Positions 22,390-33,914 of a stretch of 64,000 nucleotides of DNA are shown here, one piece after another. The position numbers and the translations under genes were made by a program. Origin of the DNA: Misgurnus anguillicaudatus (taxonomy: Eukaryota; Chordata; Actinopteri; Cypriniformes; Cobitidae). The DNA lies in contig NC_073356.2 in the NCBI RefSeq assembly GCF_027580225.2, forward strand, positions 3,286,001-3,350,000, read 5' to 3'. Position 1 is the first letter of the stretch. Every line of letters starts with the position of its first letter. The notes beneath the pieces are model-generated. The model made no database searches. It worked only from the letters and a program-made list of their open reading frames with translations, and had not been told where the DNA came from.

Positions 22390-23460
22390 AATATTATTTT
22401 ACACGTCTTAAGCTCGTTGTACACTGTGCGATTTTAAAGTCCTTAAGGATTATTGCTACACTGTGCAAACAAGATTATAGTTAAGTCCATGTCATACTGT
22501 ATGATCTCAGTTTTTGTCGATATCAGACTGTATGAGTTTAAAGACTTTTAAAAATCTTATGCCTACAAAAAAATGCGTCCGTAGTTTTACATCTTCGATC
22601 GGTGACGGTTGGGCAAACACATGCTGAAGCCAAGGCTAGCAAACGGAAACAACATCTACCGTTCATTTTAATCATGACTTTAATAGAGCATAAAAAGAAG
22701 AAAAAACAAAGATGATGAGACGATGTACCTGGCATTTGTATTTCCAGCGCGATTTCGCTCCGCTTAATTTTTTATCCTATCATGGTTCAGTGACGATGAC
22801 GCATTGTACAAGCACTATTTATCTCTCCATATCTCCACAAGTTTCTCCTCCTGCTGTACAGTCTACCTGGCTCTTTTCAACATTTTGTCTGCATTGGTTT
22901 GTTGTTGTTGCACTAATTGCATCATTGTGTTTTATGCTTCTATTGGTTCTTAAGCTGCCGGTTGTCGTAGGGAGTAGGGCTGCATAGCGATTAATTGCGA
23001 GTTTTTGTTTACATCATATATGTATGTGTACTGTGTATAACAATGATGTATATAATACACACACATGCATGTATAACTTTAAGAAACAATATATATTTAT
23101 ATATTTCACTAATTCGCCTGCACATTCAGTCTATTGAATGATGGTAAAATAAGACTTGGCTTTCTGTCCTCAGAGGGAGCTCGAACCCCAAGTTCAAACC
23201 CCCCATGGAAAGACTGTACAGAGAGAGGAATGAGCAAAATAGAGGAGGAGATTTGGGGAGGAGGAGGGATGCCGGATGAATCGTCACTGGTAGGCGTGAA
23301 GACTGATTTGCTTAAATAGGCTCTCAGGATGATTGACAGGACCTAGATATAGAGAGGTATACACAGGTGCTGGAAGAGGCAGCTTCTATGGTCCTTTGGT
23401 AGTGATTACCAATACGTCGGTCACACAGGACGTCGTTGTGACCAACAGAGAGCGTCTCGG
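22390..23460. other. Intronic stretch with repeat fragments
   Basis: This lies inside the large intron between TRIM exons C and D. It contains a hAT-type end fragment near 22978 (TAGGGCTGCATAGCGATTAA) and unassigned GC-richer sequence near 23160-23330. No exon with matching phases was found. Confidence 0.4.
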
Positions 23461-23651
23461 TTACGTATTAAACTAGGGGTGACCCCAAATAGTCGAAAAT
23501 TCGATGCATCTATAGGAAAACCTGATTCGACTACCAATCTCACAGTCGAATCATCGCAGATGTGTTATGAAATGAGGATAATTCAATTTTGGCCGTATAT
23601 GGTTGCACATTATCTGATTTCACATATAACAGCTTTCTCCCAATATATTAA

Positions 23652-24111
23652 AGGTGACATAGAATGGTTGAACGGAGTATTTATCCTTGTTCTGTGATGT
23701 GGCATGTAGACAAAATTTGTTTGTTTGGGTCTGTAATGCCTTAGAAGCTTCTTAAAAACCTCTCTCAGATAGCTCTATTAGGGTGGGGGATTTTAAACAA
23801 GTGGTTTTGCACCTATTTGGCTCCCCCTACTGGCTTAACTTGCAATCTCATTACTGATTGGCTGACTTTGCTGCCACTCAAAAAATGTAGCCAATTATTT
23901 TAAAGTGGAGGGGCAGTTAGATGCCTGTGATGTCATAAGCATCAGTTTTTCAGATTGGGCTGTTTTCTGGCTGACATTTCTAAAAGAGGAATTTCTATGA
24001 GACTGAGATGTTTAGCATGTTTAGCACTTTTTGTATGTTTGTGAATGCAGGTAGACTACCATTATTCAACAAAGACAAGGTAAGAATAGTTTTTCATTCT
24101 CTCTGTCCCCT
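23652..24111. mobile_element. TTAA-target MITE in the TRIM intron
   Basis: TTAA at 23648-23651 and 24112-24115 flanks AGGTGACATAGAATG (left) and AGGGGACAGAGAGAATG (right, inverted). It is 460 bp, non-coding, with a 'gatgtcataagc' phrase. A hAT-type end TAGGGGTGACCCCAAAT lies just to the left at about 23475. Confidence 0.7.
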
Positions 24112-24115
24112 TTAA

Positions 24116-24886
24116 TATACAGCATATTATAATAATGCTATGAAAATAATATGTGAAGAAGTAGCTTTCGTGACAGAGCTACACATCTTTGATAAGCGGT
24201 TTGCAGGTTATTATCTGCATTTTAAAAGACAAAGTTGGTAATTCTGGCTATACTTTCATTATTTTAATAATTTCTTTATTTAATTTTATTTATAAATCAC
24301 CCGGGGTTATCTGATTTAACTATTTTGCTTGTGTTTTGTTTCCGTGCACGCATTTTTGACATATTTGTTATGAACCTTGTTACTTATTATAAAGGTAAAT
24401 TCTGATCTAATATAATTTTATTTTGGATTGCTTTTCGTTGCATCGATATTGCACTGTTGCATGCTGGCCATGGTGCTGGCGCATGCAATTTAGCCGAACA
24501 TGCTTTCATTTTTTTATATGAAAGTATTAGGAGAGGAATGGTTCACATTTCTCATGGTTTGGTTCGTATCACAGTTTTATTGTCACAGTTTTGGTACACA
24601 ACATTCTTAATCGGTATAAGAAAAGCTCATTATAAAAAAAATTATTATTATTATTAACGCTTGATCAACACTTAAATATAAGTTATATTAACTTACATTG
24701 TAGGAACATATTCCTGGTCTTCGGCTCAGGCGTGTATATAATCTCAATGTATTTTACTGTAGAAGTAAAATAATATCTTAAGTGTAATTTTCAAAAACGT
24801 TATGAACATATTAAACTACTTTGTTTTTATTTCTTGATAAAAGAAGCATTCATTAAATAATAACTCTACATTTCCATATGTGTTAC
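24116..24886. other. Intronic stretch
   Basis: AT-rich intron sequence between the MITE and TRIM exon C. Nothing else was supported. Confidence 0.4.
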
Positions 24887-25043
24887 CTCTATCAGATATA
24901 TCATTTATCCTCCTTTTGCAGAAATTCATTATTTTTGTTAGTACAGACAGAGATTTTCCTATTTCATCAAAAGAGATATGAGAACTGACAGTGACGCTGA
25001 GTGAGTCTATAGATCCAGGAGGAACAGAGAGTGACTGGAAGGT
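24887..25043 (-). CDS. TRIM exon C: linker between coiled coil and B30.2
   Basis: 157 bp, from acceptor TGTGTAG at 25044-25050 to donor GTAACA at 24881-24886. It opens with TFQSLSVPPGSIDSLSV and SSHISFDEIGKSLSVL, a linker seen in fish fintrim proteins. It enters in phase 0 from exon B and leaves in phase 1, matching exon D. No stop codon. Confidence 0.85.
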
Positions 25044-25148
25044 CTACACAAAGACACAAAACAGAAACATTTCATAAAAATATAATCTCTGTAAAACATG
25101 CTCTTCATTTCCTAAAGACAACCGTCCTATTTTTCAGATCTCTGTTAC

Positions 25149-25382
25149 CTGGAGGAAAAGGATGTGATCATCTGTGTGTAAAAGCTGCTCCAGCTCAGCG
25201 TCTCTCCTCCTCAGATCATCAATCTCCTGCTCCAGTTTCTTCAAGAGTCCTTCAGCTCGACTCACTGCAGTCTTTTCCTGATCTCTGATCAGCTGTGTCA
25301 CCTCAGATCGGCTTCTCTCAATGGATTGGAAGAGTTTTGTAAAAATCCTCTCCGTATTCTCCACTGCTGTCTGTGCAGAGCG
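25149..25382 (-). CDS. TRIM exon B: coiled coil, 234 bp
   Basis: Exactly 234 bp, the conserved size of the TRIM coiled-coil exon, bounded by acceptor TCCTAACAG and donor GTAACAG. It encodes 78 residues beginning RSAQTAVENTERIFTKLF and continuing with SRSEVTQLIRDQEKTAVSRAE and heptad-like LEQEIDDLRRRDAELEQLL. This segment drives dimerisation in TRIM proteins. Open throughout. Confidence 0.92.
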
Positions 25383-25577
25383 CTGTTAGGACACACAGAG
25401 AGAGGAGCATTAGAATCAGCAGCATTCACTCAGCTCTTACTGGTACATCACACAGTGAACTTCAGTGAAAGTCATCCAGCACTGAACTCCTCACTGACTG
25501 ATTGGATGAGAGTCCTAACTGAGTCTGAAACAGATCTGAAACAGCAGACAGCAGTTGTTCTTCTGATCAAAACTCAC

Positions 25578-25673
25578 CTTATGAGTATCCACAGCATCTC
25601 TCAGCTCCTGAAGCTGCTTCTGGCTCTCCTGGATTCTCTGCTGCAATTTCCTTTGTGTCTCTACCAGGTTTGT
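25578..25673 (-). CDS. TRIM exon A: 96-bp coiled-coil exon; RING/B-box exon not found upstream
   Basis: Exactly 96 bp, the conserved size of the TRIM exon between the B-box and main coiled-coil exons, with acceptor CTACTAG and donor GTGAGT. It encodes 32 residues beginning TNLVETQRKLQQRIQ. Phases agree with exon B. The next exon upstream (higher coordinates) should carry RING and B-box zinc fingers, the ubiquitin-ligase half. I find no such cysteine/histidine pattern from 25674 to the window end. The locus is therefore either a truncated duplicate lacking its catalytic exon or a gene whose first exon lies beyond a transposon-swollen intron. Confidence 0.9.
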
Positions 25674-25890
25674 CTAGTAGAAAAGTAAAAGTTAAATGTA
25701 TGTCCCTGATCCCCAAGAATATATTACAAAGTATAACAACTACACAAAGCATCTTTGTTTATACACTGTCAGAAATAAAGGTACAAAACTGTACTTTTTC
25801 TGTCATTGGGGCTGTACCCTAAGTTTCCGTTTGGTTCCTTTACAGGAATACAAAACAGAATACAATTTTGGGTAGATTACCGTACCTTAA

Positions 25891-26427
25891 CTCATTCACC
25901 GCCAGCCTTTTTGAGAAAAGTTGCCCACCTGCATTTTTGTGATTTTAACAAAATTTTCACAAAATTCCTTGCAGGAAAAATTATTTTCTATAAATATATA
26001 AACATAGAAATTATATCAAATTAAAGAACACACCCTCTGCTTTCAAACAAACAATAAACAAACAAACAAACAAACAAAATGGGGAAAAAACGTTTCATTA
26101 TATATTTACTTTTTCTACTAATTTACCACTGAAATATGGATATTTCTCTTCAAAAATACAACATTTTGAGCAAAAAGCTTAAAAAATTACGTTTTTGTAC
26201 AGAAATTTATGTTAGAGATCAGACTCAGAATGACTATCAAACATAAACGCAGTTAAAATAAACCATTAACTCTTTTTAACTTCCGTTTTTGATAAATTCG
26301 CCATCTGCCATCTGGTGGATAAAAGCGGTATTACACTTTCACTTTGAAATTCATCCAGAAAGGCACATTTATTAGTTAAATATGAACTCATAAATGACGA
26401 GATAACTTGTCAATGCCGGTTAATGAG
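25891..26427. mobile_element. TTAA-target element, CTCATTCACCGCC family, copy 1
   Basis: TTAA at 25887-25890 and 26428-26431. The left terminus is CTCATTCACCGCC; the right is diverged (CTCATTAACCGGC inverted). It is closely related to the copy at 31795-32360, including an (AAAC)n run and a 'ccatctggtgg' phrase. Non-coding. Confidence 0.85.
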
Positions 26428-26483
26428 TTAAGGACCTACATTGTTAGAAAAAAGTCAAAATATGTACCCTAGCTGTCAATGGG

Positions 26484-26988
26484 CAACCCAATATCACAAA
26501 ATTACGTGACTATTTCACGCATGGACCAGCGTGACAATGTCACGCTTTGCCATGTTTGAACGTGAGCATGTCACGCTTTTCTGTTTGTGTCACTGTCACG
26601 TATTGGTTACTCAACTTTTTGTCCTAATTTCTTACCATTGTTGCTTCGGTTTAGGGTTAGATTTACATAAAATGACATCCTTACCTAAACAAACTCTAAC
26701 CCCAACGTCAGGTAACAATTGGTTAAAGTTTAGAAAATATAAAAGAATAATTCTTGTATCTTTTTTTTATAAACCAATACTTAAAGTGACATATAACGCA
26801 AGCACCAAATCTAACCCTAAACCGAAGCGACAATTGTTTGAAAATAGGACAAAAAAGTTGAGTAACCAATACGTGACAGTGACACAAACAGAAAAGCGTG
26901 ACATGCTCACGCTCAAACGCGGCAAAGCGTGACATTGTCACGCTGGTCCATGCGTGAAATAGTCACGCAATTTCGTGATATAGGGTTG
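26484..26988. mobile_element. 505-bp foldback (palindromic) element
   Basis: Arms of about 210 bp are inverted and highly similar. They begin CAACCCAATATCACAAAATT (left) and CAACCCTATATCACGAAATT (right, inverted) and are full of GCGTGAC/GTCACGC motifs. CAATGGG is duplicated at 26477-26483 and 26989-26995, a 7-bp TSD. The same short open frame appears on both strands because of the palindrome; it is not a gene. Confidence 0.88.
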
Positions 26989-27232
26989 CAATGGGGCAGG
27001 CAGCACCCTTTAAAAAGGTAATTGTATGGACCATTAGGTACAGATATGTAAACATTTAGTACCAAGATACTAATATGTATTGTTGAGGTACTAATAAGCT
27101 CTCTTCGGTCCCAGAATGTACTTCTGATGTACTAAAATGAAATCTTTAGGTGCAAAGCTGTACTTTTCGAAAGGGTACAGACCCAGTGACAGAAAATGTA
27201 CAGTTTTGTACCTTTATTTCTGAGAGTGTATA

Positions 27233-27529
27233 CTTGTAGAATCGCTATTTTGTAGAAAATCACAATTTTACTGTTAATCCACTCAAGGTAACCTAAGAGT
27301 AAACCTACTTTACTGTTCTACTGAAGAAAAATTATTGAATGCCCTAAAAGTGAATTTATTAACAGGAAATATTGCTGCACGTGTAACTATCTACAGTACT
27401 GTGCAAAGTCTTAGGCCACAATTCTACTTCTTCCTTTATTTCTTTACACCATTCCAGCATCTAAAGCTATATTCATGGCAAGAACCAGTTAACCCATACA
27501 CACGTTTTATTCAGACAAGTTGATCCATA
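27233..27529. other. Short gene-free stretch
   Basis: AT-rich sequence between a transposon and a SINE; nothing supported. Confidence 0.4.
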
Positions 27530-27738
27530 CACAGGATGTGGGAGGGACAATTTGCCTAACTTGGATGTTTTTTGCCTGTGGGAGGAAACCGAAGTACCCA
27601 GAGTAAACCCACACCGACACAGGGAGAACATGCAAACTCCACATAGAAAGGCCACCTGCCCTAGTGAGGGCTCAAACCAGGAGACCTTCTTGCTGTGAGG
27701 CAACAGAGCTACCCACTGAGCCACGCCCCATGCCAAAA
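27530..27738 (-). mobile_element. DANA/V-SINE-like SINE
   Basis: On the minus strand it starts GGCGTGGCTCAGTGGGTAGC, an A-box-like sequence, followed by a B-box-like GGTTTGAGCCC. Next comes the conserved 'ggagtttgcatgttctccc' core of fish V-SINEs. It is tRNA-derived and transcribed by RNA polymerase III in active copies. The 3' tail is not well defined. Confidence 0.8.
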
Positions 27739-27739
27739 T

Positions 27740-28535
27740 TAGATTTGTTTTTGCAATGTTATAGTGATCATATATAATTGTTTCTTAGTCTCTTTAATAG
27801 AATACATCCAGAAAATACAGGAAACGTGTATATAATATAAAAACTGTGTAAAAATGTAAACTGATGTATTAAGTTTTTAGGGTAAACTCCCGTTCCACTT
27901 GAGCAGGAAACTGCAGGCTCTCTTAAACATAAATGAAATTAAATCCTAATTTCTAATTTTAAAGAAATTATTATTTTTACTTATTCTGCTCAAAAACACT
28001 CAAGATGTGTTAAGGGCCAAGAGAGGTCACACTAAACACAGACAATGCCTAAAAAAGACATTTAGTCATGATTTTTTTTGTACATTTCCTGTATTTTTGG
28101 AGAAAATAAATAAAAAATATTTTAGAGAACGTTTTGCATTCCAGAACTTGCAAGCAAGATATATGACTGCTCTAACATACTTCTCTAACATCCAGACATC
28201 CCGATTTCTTTTACCATAGTTGCTCATCCTATATGCAGACTAGGGAGGGTTACTTTGAAAATGTGTTTCATTACATTAACAAATTAATTCATAAAAAAGT
28301 ATTCAGTAACCTAAAAATATATCTGATAGATACACAACATTTTAAATGTCTGCACAATATACAGGTGCATACAATGCTATCTCATGGCAATTTGTAAATT
28401 TTTTATGAGGTGGATAATTTGTATTTTTTGTAATTTTTGTACAATTTGCTTTGCCCCTGTGACATTGGGGGCTGAGTTTTATTATTATTTTTTAATTATA
28501 ATAGTATTTTATAACGTTTTTGCATTATTAACTTA
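27740..28535. other. Gene-free stretch
   Basis: AT-rich; no RING/B-box exon or other coding pattern found despite being upstream of the TRIM exons. Confidence 0.4.
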
Positions 28536-28539
28536 AGTG

Positions 28540-29550
28540 ATGCTCAGATCGATCGGCCGCCGATCGTAATCGGCCGATAACGGCATTAAATGACGCGATC
28601 GGCACTCGCTAAATTTGCCGATCTCATGAGCCGATTTTTCTGTTTACTTTTGTCATCATAGCGTTCCTGATGCGGCTGCAATTAGAGAACATTTTACACA
28701 GTGCGAGCATTTTGTAACCCATTGCTCATGTGTGACGTGATTTCCCTCTCTGCATTTACAGAGATATGCGTATTTTCTATGAGGACGCGCAACACACACA
28801 TCTCTGCTACAAATGAACAGCGTATACAACACATATCTATCGCGGACAATTGCATCCACGTGCCGAAAGTTTATTACTTGCATTCGTTTTAAAGTTTTGA
28901 AGGTTTAAACATCCATTTTCCTCACAGCTGCTCTTGTTTGCGGACTATGAGGACGCGCTCTGGTCCTCAGCGCAATTCGTCTTCACATCCCTATCAAACA
29001 GCGTATACAACACATATCTATCGCGGACAATTGCATCCTCATGTCGAAAGTTTATTACTTGCATTCGTTTTAAAGTTTTGAAGGTTTAAACTTCCATTTT
29101 CCTCACAGCTGCTCTTGTTTGCGGACACCCGCCTCACGTATACACAGCAGCCGGTCATCAGTGCACGTGAAGAGAATGATCTCTCTCACGTCTTAAAGCT
29201 ACAGTAACCTAATTCATCTCTCAATAAAATTACTCTCTGCTCATCATTGAAGAACTGTTGTACTTCATACGAATGCGTGTATATTTAATTCATACAGTAA
29301 AGACTGTGAAGTGTTTTATTTTAATTACTTTTAACAGACATAAACCTTTTTAAAGGCATATTACATTTCTCTTTGCAAGAAGAAATATTTGTTGTGCTTA
29401 TTTATTTGATTCTCTATTAAAACAATAATATACCTAATTTATAGTTAGTTTTATTTCTACAAATGGTGTAAACTCTGCTAGATTATAGATAAAAGATTCC
29501 CATTCCACTGCCATTCTGTGATCGGCACTGATCGGCGATCTAATTAACTA
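28540..29550. repeat. GATCGGC-rich repeat with an internal 181-bp-spaced duplication
   Basis: The left edge (28540-28640) and right edge (29515-29545) are rich in GATCGGC/GCCGATC, suggesting inverted ends of a DNA element. Inside, a 130-bp segment at 28816-28945 is repeated at 28997-29126 almost exactly. No coding frame supported. Confidence 0.5.
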
Positions 29551-31790
29551 CATACAAATTAATACGAATTAGCAAACTCGTAAAAAAAGGAATGAATTCT
29601 GAGATCAGACTGGTACATATTTGTTTATTTTAAAATACAGGCTGCCTGAAGCCTTGATCTTTTTTAATTTGACTTGGGACGTTGACATTTATAAAGCTTG
29701 AGTACGCACAGATTGGATTTTGACTACTGCAGGTTTTTGAAAATATAAGCCATTCTTGCTGCTCGAAAAGGATTGAAACATTAACAAATGCTTTTTTATG
29801 TCAATGCCATTAATTAGACACAGTTAAATGCAGTGATTTGAAACTATTTAGCTCCACACAATTTCAAGATCATTTGCCATTTATAGAATTCACATCTATA
29901 CCTCCGTTTTCTGTGCGCATGTTCGTGTATAAATCACATGTATGCACTTTTGAGAAATAACCGTAATATCAAATTTAGTTATCTGTGCAGCATTTTATAA
30001 ATGAGGCCCCTGGACAGTTAACATGAACCACTGGAAAACTTACAACCAATCATACATACAATAGAATTTTAAACCAATATCAAACCCGACATTTTAGCTA
30101 ACATTATTTCCATGCTAGAAATGTTTTTGTTCCAAATGTTTTTTAGGTTGGATTTCGATTATAAAAAGTGTTTATGTAGCTGCATGGCATAGTTTGCATT
30201 GTAAAACCATGTTGTTTGTTTTCTTTGCTTTTCTCATGTGACTCACCTCTTGCAACAGGAACTACCGTACAGTCAAGCAGTTATTAAAAATAAGTTATTA
30301 TGCCAAAATACTAGTTTTAAATGAAACAATTGTAATCCTGAAAGTATTCTGCTTTTTTACAAAAGGTACTTGTAATCTAATTACTATGTTTTTACATAAC
30401 TGTTACTATGTTTTTTCATAAATGTATTACGAATTACAGTTACTAGTTTTTGTATCCTTATTACGCAATTCTGTTTCATGTAATCTGTTATGCCTTTTTT
30501 ATTAAAGTTGTGTGTAGGTCTTAACAGCGTAGCTGCAACGGCGTAGGCTATGCGTCGGTTTTCATATATACTACGCAAACATGCACGCAGACCGCTGGTC
30601 GGCAGTATCCACGGGTGTAACCACAGTAGCAGCGCGACCGTCCATGAAAAAGCAGCTTGGCCAGTTTAACAATAGACAGTAAAAGAAATGGACACAGCGA
30701 CCCCATTGGATTCAATGGAGACAAGTGAAGTCAATTAGAAGCCCGCACTTGAGCGTACTTGCACAGACTCAAACTGAGCTGAACAATTGTAAGTCTTCTA
30801 ATAGCCGTGCCATGAGAAATCTGAATCACCCACTGAATCTTGCAGAGACAGCGAGCGTGAACAGGAGCAAATTTTGCCTCCACGGCCACCCAATTGCCTA
30901 AACGACTGTAAAAGATTGCCTACGAGCTTCTCCTCCTGTCCATACGGTAATTTCTCTTCTGTGCGATAGAGAGTTGCAGGTTATGATGCAATCGTTAGCC
31001 TATTTTTACAAAAACTGCTTCTACTGGGCCATAACGTAAGATACATGGTAATGGAGCCTTTTACAGTATACATTTTCATAGCCTGGCTAACACCAGACCA
31101 GTCTCATAGGCCTTGTTCACACTGTTAGTGAAATGTGACCCAATTCCGATTTTTTGCTTTGACACAGATTATATGTGTTCTGTGGCAGTGTAAACAGGAA
31201 AATACGCATACATTCGGATATTTTGAGATCCGTTTCAGGCCTAATTCATATGTGGAAATAAATCAGATATAAATTAGATATGTGCCTATGCGACTGTAGT
31301 GTAAACAGGCAGATCGGCTTTTCTGAGGCATTAAGTTTTGTACATCATTAAAACTGCGACAATTTAGTACTTTCCTGCGGTTGGAAAAAAGGATAATGAT
31401 ACCAGCACATGATGATAATTTAATTATAATGAACTAAGTGTAAATAATTTTTCTGACTTACAACATTCACATAAATGTGAAAGTCGGAAAGCTTTGAAAA
31501 TACATAGGATTCAAGTTGCATTTCTTCCCTTAACTTTTTATATTGTTGTAGTTTTATATAGATGAAAAAAGTAAACCAATAATTTATTTAAAAAAATCTA
31601 AGGATATCTAGATCTATTTATGTTATAAGGCAGGTAAAATGTTTTCAGTCTTTTCGTATTTGTTAAACCTTCTCCTTTACATAAGCGAGTCATTTTAGTA
31701 ATAAAACAAACACTGAGCATTAGTAGTAATGGAAAATTATGTCTTTCATTTATTGTTAGAATGCAGATACCATTCTTCGAATTAGTTTTA
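29551..31790. other. Gene-free stretch with repeat fragments
   Basis: AT-rich. About 30290-30490 holds a decayed 'gtaatctaattac' hAT-type end. About 31110-31320 resembles, in inverted form, sequence at 59270-59390, so it is a dispersed repeat. No gene found. Confidence 0.4.
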
Positions 31791-31794
31791 TTAA

Positions 31795-32360
31795 CTCATT
31801 CACCGCCAGCCTTTTTGAGAAAAGTTGCCCACCTGCATTTTTGTGATTTTAACAAAATTTTCACAAAATTCCTTGCAGGAAAAATCATTTTCTATAAATA
31901 TATAAACATACAAATTATATCAAATTAAAGAACACACCCTCTGCTTTCAAACAAACAATAAACAAACAAACAAACAAACAAAATGGGGAAAAAACGTTTC
32001 ATTATATATTTTCTTTTTCTACTTAATTTAACCACTGAAATATGGATATTTCTCTTCAAAAAATAACATCAACATCAATAACTATCAAAAATAACATTTT
32101 GAGCAAAAAGCTTAAAAATTGCGTTTTTGTAAAGGAATTTATGTTAGAGATCAGACTCAGAATGACTATCAAACATAAAGGCAGATAAAAAAAATCATTA
32201 ACTCTTTTTAACTTCCGTTTTTGATAAATTCGATTTGGCGCCATCTGGTGGATAAAAGCGGTATTACACTTTCACTTTGAAATTCGTCCAAAAAGGCATA
32301 TTTATTAGTTAAATATGAACTCATAAATGACGAGATAACTCGCCAATGGCGGTGAATGAG
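31795..32360. mobile_element. TTAA-target element, CTCATTCACCGCC family, copy 2
   Basis: TTAA at 31791-31794 and 32361-32364. Termini CTCATTCACCGCCA pair perfectly with the right end read inward. It retains an intact CCATCTGGTGG motif at 32241-32251. Very similar to the copy at 25891-26427. Non-coding. Confidence 0.9.
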
Positions 32361-32485
32361 TTAATAAACAAGCTGTTTAGTGAGTTTGTCATTGTAACGT
32401 TTTATTGGTTTTGAGTTTTTTTGTTAAGAATAATAATAAACAAACATTTAAAAAATATATTCTTATTCAAGAAATTTAAAATTTT

Positions 32486-32770
32486 TAACTCTTTCACTGC
32501 CAGCATTTTTAAAAAAAGTTGCCAGCCAGCGCCAGCGTTTTACATGATTTTCACCAAAGTTTAATGCCTTCCAGAAAATGTTCTTCTTCAGATATATAAA
32601 CATACAATATACCAAATGAAAGAACAGACCCTCTGCTTTCAAACAAAAAAAAACGTTTCATCCTACCTTCAGTGGTTCTTTTGTAATTAGCTTTTGAATA
32701 TGGGTAGGTTTCTGCAAAAACACCACATTTTGAGCAAAAATCAGAGATAATTCCATTTTTGTGACGCACT
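32486..32770. mobile_element. Diverged relative of the CTCATTCACCGCC family
   Basis: It begins ttaactctttcactgccagc and shares the order of phrases ('gaaagaacagaccctctgctttcaaac') with the two better copies. The right end is not clear, so it is probably truncated. Confidence 0.6.
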
Positions 32771-33681
32771 TTTCATAGAGATCCCATTCATCTTTGCCAA
32801 ATATATTTTCGTTTAAAATATGCGGCGTGTTTAATAAGTTCAGAGGGTGAAAAATCTCTACATGCACATCCCTAGCACTCCAGCTGTTTTATCGGCCTTT
32901 GAGATGGGACGCGCAGTCAAGTTCATGCGGAAAGCGAGGTAAATTTCAATTGCCGTTTTAGAGCCCTTGAAGGGCACTTCAGGAAGGGGATGTCACACAG
33001 TCGTTCCAAATAAAGAGAAACTGACATGTGTATTTCATTGCTCTATGTGTATTTGAATTGGCCACACTATGAGACAATTGTGCATCGTTCTCTAGAGTTT
33101 ATACATCAAGTGTTCTGATCTTCTAAGGGAATAGGGCATAGGGATGACAATTTTCTATTGAAAAACGCCCTTTATCTTTTTGTGAGCGGTAGCTGCGCTT
33201 TAACCAATCATTGAACAGATTATTAACAACCAATCATAGAACATTTTACTGACCTTAAAGTGTTTGAAAGATTGCTGGGAAATGTTTTGGAATTGTGTTT
33301 AATTCACACATTAAAACTCTCATACATACATATAATTAAGAAATCAAGAACGCAGGGTTTTAAATGTGATGCGGCTTTAAGCAAATCATAAAAAAATATG
33401 TAGCGCCCCTACCCTATTTGATGTGTATGACTCAAATTTCTTTAGAGTGGGCGACGGGTTCAATTTGTTTGTCTCTCGACTAAAAAATAAACATCCTACT
33501 CTGATACCCTTAAAGCTGCTTTTGGGACTCAAATAACCCAAACAGTTTGAAAAAAACACTTTAAGTGAATTTATTTTAACAAAATATAGAAAAATATGAA
33601 TGCAATAAAATATATATTTGTGTTTAAAGAATAGAATTTTATAAGAAAAGAATATATCAAAATTTGTAGCTCACACCCCCT
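32771..33681. other. Gene-free stretch
   Basis: No coding frame or paired terminal repeat found. Confidence 0.4.
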
Positions 33682-33914
33682 TTAAAGGACAAGTTCGGTA
33701 TTTTACACTTAACCTGTTAACCTTTTTTTGTTTTCTGAACCCCCCCACAAAAAATGTCATAGCTAAACTAAAATAGATACAGTTTATGAAGTCTTTGCAC
33801 TAAAAGCATAAGTTTGGTCTCATTTGAAAGCAGACACTTGGAAGTTTATTAAGAGGTGAACATTAGTTACTGTCATAATGAAAAAAGTTGTTATAGAGAG
33901 CTTAAATTATACTT

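Larger units (their letters stand above)
25764..27228. mobile_element. Inverted-repeat transposon with TATA target duplication, carrying two nested elements
   Basis: Termini CACTGTCAGAAATAAAGG (left) and CACTCTCAGAAATAAAGG (right, inverted) pair for about 55 bp, with 'gtacaaaactgtac' next. TATA lies on both sides (25760-25763 and 27229-27232); a 2-bp TA duplication cannot be excluded. CACTG ends with 4-bp TSD would fit Chapaev-like elements. The interior holds a TTAA element and a foldback element; no transposase was recognised. Confidence 0.8.

Noticed and set aside
26531..26941. Matching frames on both strands reading SRFA-FEREHVTLFCL
   Set aside because: Caused by the palindromic foldback element, not two genes.
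27473..27736. 87-codon minus-strand frame
   Set aside because: Lies over the SINE and reads its tRNA-like head; not a gene.
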